Of a stretch of 64,000 nucleotides of DNA, positions 57,607 to 64,000 are shown piece by piece. Source of the stretch: Faecalicatena contorta (lineage in GTDB: Bacteria; Bacillota; Clostridia; Lachnospirales; Lachnospiraceae); assembly GCF_003149105.1 (NCBI RefSeq), contig NZ_QGDS01000003.1:223674-287673 (forward strand). The letters run 5' to 3'. The stretch's first letter is position 1. Every line of letters begins with the position of its first letter. The translations under genes and the position numbers were made by a program. The notes beneath the pieces were generated by a model. It saw only the letters and a list, made by a program, of their open reading frames with translations. It did no database searches and was not told where the DNA came from.

Positions 57607-58815
57607 CTAATCAAATTCTATTTCATTGAGTCCGTACTGTATTTTCACCTTCACATGCTTCCCGCCTGTGTAGAAATTATTCTGCACCCTCTCCAGTACC
57701 ACCTTTGCATCATCACACCGGCATCCCGGCAGCATGACCAAAAACTGGCTGACACTGTAGCGTGTGATAACATCTCCGTAGCGCAGGGAATTTAAAAGTA
57801 TCTTCTGCATCTGTGCCATACCGCTGTTTATGACTTTCAGGTAAAAAGAGCTCCCTCTCTTCATACGTTCTTCCGGATAAAGGGAAAGCAGGGATAAGTA
57901 CACTGGTATTTTAAACCGCTCGTATCTGCGTGTCTCCAACTCATAGATTTTCGTAAAAATACCGTACTCACACAAAAAAGCACCTTTTCCCTCCTGCTCC
58001 CTTTTTAGTTTCTGCTGTATAGCATTGATGTCCGGCTCATATTCATGATGCCGCTTCATCATTCCATTATAAATCTCCTGAAGTTCCATACAAGGACGCA
58101 CCCCCAGATTATCGTACAGCAACTCTGCAATTTCCACATATCTTGTTAATGCCAGGCTCTGTTTATCTCCTCCCAGCATTGCCCGAAGCAGCAGACAGTA
58201 AAGCTCCTCATCCAAAGTTTCTATTATGGTAGCACGCTGAAGAATTTCCTCCATCCTGGTAAACATTCGGTTTTTTTCGAAAAAAAAAGCCACTTCTTTC
58301 ACAACATCCAGATAAATGCTGTGATAATAGGCACTTAAAGACATCACCCAGTGTTCATTTGATAATCCCGGCAAGAACTTTCCTTTATATAAATCTACAG
58401 CCTTTTGTTCCAAATCACTCTTTTCCTCCAGGTTTTTGGTTTTCAATGCCATTTTATAATACTCTTCAAACTCTTCAGCATCCACACTGACTGCAATTTC
58501 TGGATTCCATCTATAGCAGCCGTGTCCGGTCAATATAAGATTGTCTTGTCCCCATTCTTTGCGCAGTCTGCTTCTAAGCCGATACATCAGATTTTTCAAA
58601 GCACCAGCAGGATTTGCACTTGTCTCATCCAGCCATAAATTCTCACTTAACTCCTGAACAGTAATTTCTTTCTGACGGTGACAGATAATATAAGCCAGCA
58701 GCTTCATCATCATGTTAGAATGGATTCCTGATTCATCAATCACTTCTTTCCCGTCTTTCATCTTGAACTTGCCAAAAAGCTGTATATGTACCCTCTTTAC
58801 TTTTGAAACTGTCAT
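57607..58815 (-). CDS. SARP/BTAD transcriptional regulator with degenerate GGDEF-like domain, copy 2
   Basis: A 402-residue paralogue of the regulator at 55512-56732 with the same three-part plan: winged helix (about 8-95; MKLLAYIICHRQKEITVQEL, ANPAGALKNLMYRLRSRLRK), BTAD region (about 103-245) and a C-terminal GGDEF-like domain (about 265-400; FLCEYGIFTKIYELETRRYE, YGDVITRYSVSQFLVMLPGC) that lacks the GGDEF signature. AGGAG precedes the ATG. First gene of the minus-strand regulator cluster, divergent from a two-component system. Confidence 0.88.
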   Translation of the reverse strand: MTVSKVKRVHIQLFGKFKMKDGKEVIDESGIHSNMMMKLLAYIICHRQKEITVQELSENLWLDETSANPAGALKNLMYRLRSRLRKEWGQDNLILTGHGCYRWNPEIAVSVDAEEFEEYYKMALKTKNLEEKSDLEQKAVDLYKGKFLPGLSNEHWVMSLSAYYHSIYLDVVKEVAFFFEKNRMFTRMEEILQRATIIETLDEELYCLLLRAMLGGDKQSLALTRYVEIAELLYDNLGVRPCMELQEIYNGMMKRHHEYEPDINAIQQKLKREQEGKGAFLCEYGIFTKIYELETRRYERFKIPVYLSLLSLYPEERMKRGSSFYLKVINSGMAQMQKILLNSLRYGDVITRYSVSQFLVMLPGCRCDDAKVVLERVQNNFYTGGKHVKVKIQYGLNEIEFD

Positions 58816-58840
58816 TTTTAATCTCCTGCTCTTTCATCCT

Positions 58841-58893
58841 TTTACAAGCTTTATATTCATGATATAATAAATTTCAAAGAATATTTATGACAA
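58841..58893. promoter_or_regulatory. overlapping divergent promoters of the SARP cluster and the two-component system
   Basis: On plus, TTTACA (58841-58846), 16 bases and TATAAT (58863-58868) point to the kinase gene. On minus, TTGTCA (58893-58888), 18 bases and TATTAT (58869-58864) point to the SARP gene. The two -10 boxes occupy almost the same bases, so only one polymerase can bind at a time. The predicted leaders are about 70 and 40 bases. Confidence 0.6.
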
Positions 58894-58947
58894 TGTATTC
58901 AATTTTTTACTTTTCGTATCCAAAAAGTAGAAAGAGAGAGATTTTAC

Positions 58948-60015
58948 ATGAAATATATAAGAGACATAAGCCTATTGTTTCTGTACTGTTTTTTTGCCCT
59001 GTTTCAAGCCAGTCCGGATTTCTTTTTTGTGCTGGCTTTTTTGGCAGCCTTAATTATATGCTGCGGTGACTGTTTTCTGGATTCAGGTACTTATATACTG
59101 CCCGTATCCCTTCTGTTTCTCCTGGCTTCATGGTTTTATCCTGCTTTCCTTTATTTTTTTACCGCCGTCTCTTATATTCTGTTTTGGCACAGGAAGTTTC
59201 TTCCAGCTGCCGCCGGAGGTTTCCTTTATTTCTATTTTTTCTGTCTCAGAACTACAGATTTTTTTTCCTTCTTCCTGTGTTCCTTTGGACTCCTGCTTTC
59301 CTTTGTACTACAGAAGAATACTCAAAGCTGCAGTGAATTAGAGTCGTTGTATAAGCATACAAGAGATGACAGTACCGAAAGGAACCTTCTCCTGGCAGAA
59401 AAAAACCACACACTTTTAGAAAAACAAGACTATGAAATCTACACTGCAACCCTCCGGGAGCGCAACCGGATTGCCCGTGAAATCCACGACAATGTGGGGC
59501 ATCTTCTCTCCCGGTCCATTCTGATGACAGGGGCTGTACGCGCCGTTAATCAAGATGACTCATTGTCTGATTCCCTGAAAACCCTTGATGCTACCTTAAA
59601 TTCTGCAATGGATAGTATCCGAAGCAGCGTGCATGACCTTCATGACGAATCTATAAATTTAGAGGAAGCAATAAATAGTCTTGTCCATGATTTTACATTC
59701 TGTCCCATATTATTTTCTTATGATATGAGCAGGGACATCCCAAAAGAGATTAAATATTGTTTTATCAGCATTACAAAAGAAGCGCTTTCCAACATTATAA
59801 TGCACAGCAGCGCAACCTCTGTACAGCTTAGTATGAGGGAGCATCCTGCACTGTACCAGTTCTGTATTGAAGATAACGGGACTGCTGTTCACTCTTCCGG
59901 CTCCGGTATCGGCCTGATTAATATGAAGGAAAGAATACATTCATTAAAAGGGCATATACAGATTCTTACTGAACATGGGTTTAAAATATTTATTACCATT
60001 CCAAAGGAGATTTAA
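58948..60015 (+). CDS. NarX/DesK-type sensor histidine kinase
   Basis: This 355-residue kinase has an N-terminal membrane part with about four to six hydrophobic helices (1-122) and little extracellular mass, so it probably senses a membrane or intramembrane cue. A coiled-coil linker (about 125-168) follows, then HisKA_3 with RNRIAREIHDNVGHLLSRS (His180) and HATPase_c with the N-box ITKEALSNIIMHS and G-box GSGIGLINMKERI. It ends 2 bases before its response regulator gene. AAAGAGAGAG precedes the ATG. Confidence 0.92.
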   Translation: MKYIRDISLLFLYCFFALFQASPDFFFVLAFLAALIICCGDCFLDSGTYILPVSLLFLLASWFYPAFLYFFTAVSYILFWHRKFLPAAAGGFLYFYFFCLRTTDFFSFFLCSFGLLLSFVLQKNTQSCSELESLYKHTRDDSTERNLLLAEKNHTLLEKQDYEIYTATLRERNRIAREIHDNVGHLLSRSILMTGAVRAVNQDDSLSDSLKTLDATLNSAMDSIRSSVHDLHDESINLEEAINSLVHDFTFCPILFSYDMSRDIPKEIKYCFISITKEALSNIIMHSSATSVQLSMREHPALYQFCIEDNGTAVHSSGSGIGLINMKERIHSLKGHIQILTEHGFKIFITIPKEI

Positions 60016-60017
60016 CT

Positions 60018-60638
60018 ATGAATATCTTAATTGTAGATGACGATTGTCTGGTAACAGGTGCATTGAAAACAATTTTGGAAACACGGGAAGATTTTCATAT
60101 TCCTGCATGTGGAAGTGACGGAAAAGAAGCCGTTTCACTATATAAGAAATACAGGCCGGACGTTCTGCTCATGGACATCCGAATGAAAGAGATGAGTGGA
60201 CTGGAAGCTGGAGCAGAGATTCTGAAAGAATACCCGGATGCCCGTATTCTCCTGCTGACTACATTTTTAGACGATGAATATATCATTACGGCATTAAAGC
60301 TGGGGGCGAAAGGCTATATTCTGAAACAGGATTACCAAAATATTATCCCTGCCATTCTTGCCGTATCTTCCGGACAGACCGTATTCGGAAAAGAGATTGT
60401 ATCCAAAATCCCATCTCTTCTTGAGAAAAAATCTGTTTTTGACTACGCTTCCTGTGACATCAATGACAGAGAACTGGAGGTTATACAGCTAATTGCCGAA
60501 GGGCGCAGCAACAAGGAAATTGCATCCATTCTTTTTTTAAGTGAAGGGACTGTAAGAAATTACCTGAGTTCTATCTTGGATAAGCTGAACCTGCGGGACA
60601 GAACCCAGGTAGCCGTCTTCTATTACCAGAATAAATAA
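60018..60638 (+). CDS. NarL/FixJ-type response regulator
   Basis: This 206-residue regulator has a receiver domain (1-120; acidic D7-D9, acceptor D53, Thr83/84 and Lys105 region LGAKGYILKQD). Its C-terminal LuxR helix-turn-helix (about 145-205) reads INDRELEVIQLIAEGRSNKE then SEGTVRNYLSSILDKLN. It is the cognate partner of the upstream kinase. Because it diverges from the SARP-adhesin cluster through an overlapping promoter, that cluster is the most likely target. AAGGAG lies upstream of the ATG. Confidence 0.94.
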   Translation: MNILIVDDDCLVTGALKTILETREDFHIPACGSDGKEAVSLYKKYRPDVLLMDIRMKEMSGLEAGAEILKEYPDARILLLTTFLDDEYIITALKLGAKGYILKQDYQNIIPAILAVSSGQTVFGKEIVSKIPSLLEKKSVFDYASCDINDRELEVIQLIAEGRSNKEIASILFLSEGTVRNYLSSILDKLNLRDRTQVAVFYYQNK

Positions 60639-60754
60639 CAAAGAGTTTGCTTTGCAAACTCTTGCGCCTGGATTGGTCGCATAGCAACATCTGCATCTTA
60701 CGCCGCCGTGCGCACCTCATGTAGTAGGACGTAATTTCCTATTACATGAAAAAG
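60637..60754 (+). repeat. dispersed intergenic repeat, copy 2
   Basis: A 118-base element related to copy 1 at 40391-40520 and in the same orientation. It begins with the hairpin AAGAGTTTGC-TTT-GCAAACTCTT (60641-60663), then GCGCCTG, a diverged centre, a second hairpin (CATGTAGTAGGA / TCCTATTACATG, one mismatch) and the A-rich end. Copies 1 and 2 bracket the adhesin and regulator locus. Confidence 0.65.
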
Positions 60755-60821
60755 GAGGGTGCTGCAAAATGTGTGATAAATTCATTTTTATCACCTTGCA
60801 TTCTGCATAACGCCTCCTTTT
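60750..60821. terminator. long bidirectional terminator-like hairpin after the response regulator gene
   Basis: AAAAGGAGG at 60750-60758 pairs with CCTCCTTTT at 60813-60821. Inside, TGCAAAATG/CATTCTGCA and TGATAAA/TTTATCA segments continue the stem, giving a long interrupted hairpin between two convergent genes. The outer arm supplies the T-run in both directions. Confidence 0.7.
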
Positions 60822-60886
60822 ATAATACCGGCAGCCAGCAAACAGGCAGCTTTATTCCATGTCCCGTTTATCTTTACATGTAAACA

Positions 60887-62038
60887 TTACAGCATCTCAA
60901 TAAACGCTGTAATTCTCGTATTCAACTGTGCAATATCCGCCTGGGAATAGTCCGTCTCTACATGAATATATGGAATTCCTTTCTTCTCATTGGTAAACCT
61001 CCGGACTGCCAATGTTTCTATGTTGTATGTATGGCAAGCCTGCAGTGTCATTTCTACAACACCGTCTACCTGATATTCATCAATCAGCCTGTCCAGCAGT
61101 TTAAAGCGGTTTGGATTCGGTGTCATCACTGAGCATCCAATGTTCAGATAACGTCTTGCTAAAGCATCATATACATCCGGATTATCTTCATCTACAAGCT
61201 GGTCTATCGCCTTAGCTCCCGTGCAATTCTCATAAGTAACTACAATAGCGCCGTTATCTTCAATGGCTCTGATGATTTTTTCCGTCGCCCCGCCCATAGG
61301 ACATCCGGTCAGTAAAATGCGTGGTTTTTTCTTCTGCTTTTTCCCGTCTGCATATTCTGCCTCAATCTTTTTAGTCAAAGCATCCACCTCAGCAGGAATT
61401 GCTTCTCTGTCGAATTTAAAAGTACTTCCGTACAAAACTTTAAATAAATCGTACCCTGTAATTGGAACCGGGTCCTTCTTCATCACTTCATAAAACCTGC
61501 GGAGAGAACTTCGTACACGGTTCTCTACTTTGATTGCCTTACGGATATCCTCTTCTGTGATGGTCACGTCAAACTTCTTTTCCAGATATTCTTTAAAACG
61601 AACAATTTCTTTCTTCCATAATTTTAGTGCTTCTTCCCCCTGCGTATTCGGGAGTTCCATCAAAAAAACATCCTTAAACTCCGCCATATATTCATACATC
61701 TTTTTCTTTCCGTCACAGGTAGTTTCTCCCACCACCACATCGGAAAAATAGAAATACGGACATTTATCCGCTTTTGCAAACCCATAGCTGGACTTGATTA
61801 AAGGACACAGATTCTTAGGAAGATCCTTTTCTGCTTCCGCTATTGTCTCGTCGGATGTTGAGCACAGCCCTACTGTTCCGGCTCCCATTGCCATTGCAAT
61901 CTCTTTCGGAAAGTAGGTACAATACGCCCCTACAACCGGCACTCCTTTATCCTTTAATTCTTTCACCGTTAAAAATGAATTTTTACGTTGTTCTGCAAAA
62001 TCCTCGAATACCTCCGGCAACTCCTTAATAACTTCCAT
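60887..62038 (-). CDS. double-cubane-cluster-type anaerobic reductase (2-hydroxyacyl-CoA dehydratase family)
   Basis: This 383-residue protein of the HgdB/BcrC-like family resembles the single-subunit double-cubane-cluster proteins (YjiM type), which carry out ATP-driven low-potential reductions. Conserved cysteines appear in GAYCTYFP, GLCSTSDE, LCPLIKSSYG, ADKCPYF, ETTCDGKKKMYE, TGCPMGG and QACHTYN. The ATG at 62038 is chosen because AGGAGG lies 7 bases before it. Such enzymes need an ATPase activator (YjiL type), which is not adjacent here. The natural substrate is unknown. A TATAAT on minus near 62078 is a possible -10. Confidence 0.85.
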   Translation of the reverse strand: MEVIKELPEVFEDFAEQRKNSFLTVKELKDKGVPVVGAYCTYFPKEIAMAMGAGTVGLCSTSDETIAEAEKDLPKNLCPLIKSSYGFAKADKCPYFYFSDVVVGETTCDGKKKMYEYMAEFKDVFLMELPNTQGEEALKLWKKEIVRFKEYLEKKFDVTITEEDIRKAIKVENRVRSSLRRFYEVMKKDPVPITGYDLFKVLYGSTFKFDREAIPAEVDALTKKIEAEYADGKKQKKKPRILLTGCPMGGATEKIIRAIEDNGAIVVTYENCTGAKAIDQLVDEDNPDVYDALARRYLNIGCSVMTPNPNRFKLLDRLIDEYQVDGVVEMTLQACHTYNIETLAVRRFTNEKKGIPYIHVETDYSQADIAQLNTRITAFIEML

Positions 62039-62201
62039 AACATTTCCTCCTGATTCAACTTCAGCATTACTACACAAGCTGCTATTATATGATATCATGG
62101 AGGTCTCTTATGACCAAATTGAAAATCTTAATACACTTATGGATATTTTCTATCATATTACATCGGCTGCCAGCCTATTGGTTTTTATTCACACAAAGCA
62201 A

Positions 62202-62244
62202 AAGTGCCGCTTCATAGCTCTAAATCAGCTATTTCACGGCACTT
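62202..62244 (-). terminator. terminator of dnaJ
   Basis: Arms AAGTGCCG / CGGCACTT with an inner ATAGCT/AGCTAT pairing across a short mismatch are followed on minus by TTGCTTT. It lies 19 bases after the dnaJ stop. Confidence 0.75.
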
Positions 62245-62262
62245 CCCTGTTTTTTATCTCTT

Positions 62263-63456
62263 TTATTCATCAAAGGCTTCTTTTACTTTTCCCATAAAGC
62301 CTTTTTTCCTACCTTTTGACTTTGCTCCGCTTTCAGAAGGACTATCCTGGTTCAAAGAGTTTCCCGTCAGTCTGTCAAATTCACGTAATGCTTCTTTTGC
62401 CTCCGGGCTTAACTTTTCCGGTGTCTGAATCACCAGAGTAACATAGTGATCGCCGCGAATCTGTGAGTTTCTCAAAGAAGGAACGCCCTTTCCTTTCAGA
62501 CGAACTTTTGTATCTGTCTTTGTCCCTGCCTTCACAGTGTAGATTACATCACCATCCACTGTGGGGACTCTTACATCACCGCCAAGAGCCGACTGGGCAA
62601 AGGAAATCGGAACGGTTGAGAAAATATGCACATCCTGTCTCTGGAAAATCGGATGTCTGGAGACATTCACCTCTACCAGCAAATCTCCTTTCGGTCCGCC
62701 ATTTATGCCTGGTTCACCCTTTTCGCGGATGCGTACACTCTGCCCATTATCTATACCTGCCGGAATAGATACCTGAATCCGCTTCTTGCTGGATTCATAT
62801 CCGGTTCCTGCACAGGACGTACACTTCTCTTTGATTACTTTCCCTGTACCGCCGCAGCTTGGGCAAGTCTGAACATTCTGCACCGTACCGAAGAAGGACT
62901 GGGATGTGTAAACTACCTGGCCCTTTCCTCCGCATTTTGAGCAGGTTTCAGGAGATGTGCCAGGCTTTGCCCCTGTTCCATTACATGTTGAACATGGGTC
63001 CTTTAACACAACCTCCAGTTCCTTCTCACATCCAAAGACTGCCTCCTCAAATGTGATTCTGATACTCTTACGTACATTTGCGCCTTTCATCGGACCATTG
63101 CTGGCACGGCCGCCTCTTCTGCCGGCCCCCCCAAACAAGTCTCCAAATATATCACCAAATATATCGCTGAAATCAGCACCATTGAAATCAAATCCTCCGA
63201 AACCGCCCGCACCGCCGGCGGCCCCTTCAAATGCTGCGTGTCCAAACTGGTCATACTGGCGGCGTTTTTCAGGGTCACTAAGTACTGCATACGCTTCAGA
63301 TGCCTCTTTAAACCTCTTCTCAGCCTCGGCATCTCCCGGATTCATATCCGGATGGTACTTTTTAGCTAACACACGGTATGCTTTTTTGATTGCTGAATCA
63401 TCAGCATCCCTGCCTATGCCAAGCACCTCGTAATAATCTCTTTTTGACTCTGCCAT
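62263..63456 (-). CDS. dnaJ: chaperone protein DnaJ
   Basis: Hsp40 co-chaperone that stimulates the DnaK ATPase and delivers unfolded clients. The J-domain is at about 5-70 with HPD in [12 protein letters not shown] Gly/Phe-rich linker (about 78-115) follows, then a zinc-finger domain with four CxxCxGxG repeats ([32 protein letters not shown]), and a C-terminal substrate-binding domain. The 397-residue length is slightly above the usual 375-385. It lies 138 bases after dnaK, in the usual order, with a hairpin between them. Confidence 0.97.
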   Translation of the reverse strand: MAESKRDYYEVLGIGRDADDSAIKKAYRVLAKKYHPDMNPGDAEAEKRFKEASEAYAVLSDPEKRRQYDQFGHAAFEGAAGGAGGFGGFDFNGADFSDIFGDIFGDLFGGAGRRGGRASNGPMKGANVRKSIRITFEEAVFGCEKELEVVLKDPCSTCNGTGAKPGTSPETCSKCGGKGQVVYTSQSFFGTVQNVQTCPSCGGTGKVIKEKCTSCAGTGYESSKKRIQVSIPAGIDNGQSVRIREKGEPGINGGPKGDLLVEVNVSRHPIFQRQDVHIFSTVPISFAQSALGGDVRVPTVDGDVIYTVKAGTKTDTKVRLKGKGVPSLRNSQIRGDHYVTLVIQTPEKLSPEAKEALREFDRLTGNSLNQDSPSESGAKSKGRKKGFMGKVKEAFDE

Positions 63457-63542
63457 AACACTCTACCCTTTCATCTGTCTACTTATTTCTAACCTGGAAA
63501 AGCCCCCGGACCGGACCTTCTCAAATATCTAGTAACATAGAA

Positions 63543-63577
63543 ATTCTACGAAGCCGCAAAAAGCGGTTTCGTAGAAT
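63543..63577 (-). terminator. hairpin between dnaK and dnaJ
   Basis: Arms of 15 bases (63543-63557, 63563-63577) with one G-U mismatch and a 5-base loop are followed on minus by TTCTATGTT. Probably a partial terminator or processing hairpin that lowers dnaJ relative to dnaK. Confidence 0.65.
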
Positions 63578-63594
63578 CCTCTCTTAACAGGCCC

Positions 63595-64000
63595 TTAAAC
63601 TTCCTTGTAATCTCCGTCCACTACATCGTCTCCCTGGAAGCCTTCCGGTGCAGGACCTGCCTCCGGTGCGGGTCCATCTGCCGCGCCAGCTCCTGCCTGC
63701 TCATACATCTTAGTAAATAACTTCTGAGCATTTTCCATCAGCTTCTCTTTCGCTGCCTTAATCTCAGCAACCTGAGCTTCTGTTGTATCCTCAGGAGTTG
63801 ATTTTGCAAGAAGATCTTTCAATGCCTGACAGTCAGCTTCTACAGCAGCTTTATCCGCTGCATCTACCTTGTCACCCACTTCTTTGATGGCTTTCTCTGT
63901 CTGGAATACCATTGCATCAGCTTCATTTCTTGTATCAACTGCTTCTTTACGTTTTTTATCCTGTGCTTCGAATTCAGCCGCCTCTTTTACTGCCTTGCCG
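63595..64000 (-). CDS. dnaK: chaperone protein DnaK, C-terminal part cut by the window edge
   Basis: Only the last 134 codons are present; the gene continues beyond 64000. The visible part is the helical lid of the Hsp70 substrate-binding domain (KAVKEAAEFEAQDKKRKEAV, RNEADAMVFQTEKAI), followed by the disordered Gly/Ala/Pro-rich tail and the conserved acidic end (GDDVVDGDYKEV), a close match to the DVVDAEF-type DnaK terminus. An internal ATG at 63912 is not a start. Confidence 0.95.
   Translation of the reverse strand, partial: GKAVKEAAEFEAQDKKRKEAVDTRNEADAMVFQTEKAIKEVGDKVDAADKAAVEADCQALKDLLAKSTPEDTTEAQVAEIKAAKEKLMENAQKLFTKMYEQAGAGAADGPAPEAGPAPEGFQGDDVVDGDYKEV

Noticed and set aside
62097..62297. 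66-codon plus-strand open frame between the reductase and dnaJ genes
   Set aside because: It runs through the dnaJ terminator hairpin into the dnaJ 3' end; no Shine-Dalgarno or conserved pattern is visible.
1..64000. Search by eye for tRNA, rRNA, T-box, common riboswitches, insertion sequences and phage genes
   Set aside because: No cloverleaf, conserved leader, transposase, integrase or phage structural pattern was seen; a covariance-model search would be needed to exclude weak cases.

Overview
The window looks like a chromosome segment of a low-to-mid-GC anaerobic Firmicute, most likely a gut Lachnospiraceae (Blautia/Ruminococcus/Lachnoclostridium-like). The evidence is the conserved rpmE-DUF1385-prmC-prfA order, DUF4364, class II GalT, YesM/YesN-type regulation, an oxygen-sensitive 2-hydroxyacyl-CoA-dehydratase-like reductase, and giant Cna-B/SpaA surface proteins. 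The genus cannot be fixed from this sequence alone. Most genes lie on the minus strand.

Layout. (1) 1-8.7 kb, housekeeping: a gene cut by the left edge, prfA, prmC, a DUF1385 membrane protein, rpmE and rho on the minus strand; a radical SAM protein and DUF4364 on plus; rarA and a polysaccharide deacetylase on minus. (2) 8.8-18.3 kb: a MATE exporter, an AraC regulator divergent from galK-galT, a flavin reductase, a CBS-domain inorganic pyrophosphatase, an S1-domain RNA-binding protein and an Mrp/Nbp35 Fe-S ATPase. The last two carry a shared promoter-embedded dyad. (3) 18.4-23.3 kb: an accessory block with a truncated HD-GYP remnant, a chemoreceptor, a DUF2442-like protein and a MalT-like LuxR regulator. 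(4) 23.4-35.4 kb: a carbohydrate utilisation locus. A YesM-type kinase and a YesN-type regulator bracket a CUT1 ABC transporter (binding protein, two permeases, two different ATPases), a LyxK-like FGGY kinase and a zinc alcohol dehydrogenase. Together they suggest import of a polyol or ketose, oxidation, then phosphorylation. (5) 35.4-40.3 kb: a second MATE exporter and an ABC-2 transporter of one ATPase and two permeases.

(6) 40.4-60.8 kb is the most unusual part. It encodes a 4210-residue surface protein with about 20 SpaA/Cna-B-like and 5 SdrD-B-like domains, and a second 698-residue anchored surface protein. Upstream, in the same direction, lie two paralogous SARP/BTAD regulators with C-terminal domains that look like degenerate GGDEF domains, and two small proteins sharing a TWQG motif. 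A NarL-type two-component system diverges from the distal SARP gene through promoters whose -10 boxes overlap. Two related intergenic repeats in the same orientation bracket the locus. I propose it is a self-contained regulated surface-adhesin module; this is inference.

(7) 60.9-64 kb: a probable double-cubane-cluster reductase, dnaJ, and the 3' part of dnaK cut by the right edge. I saw no tRNA, rRNA, CRISPR array, insertion sequence or prophage gene.
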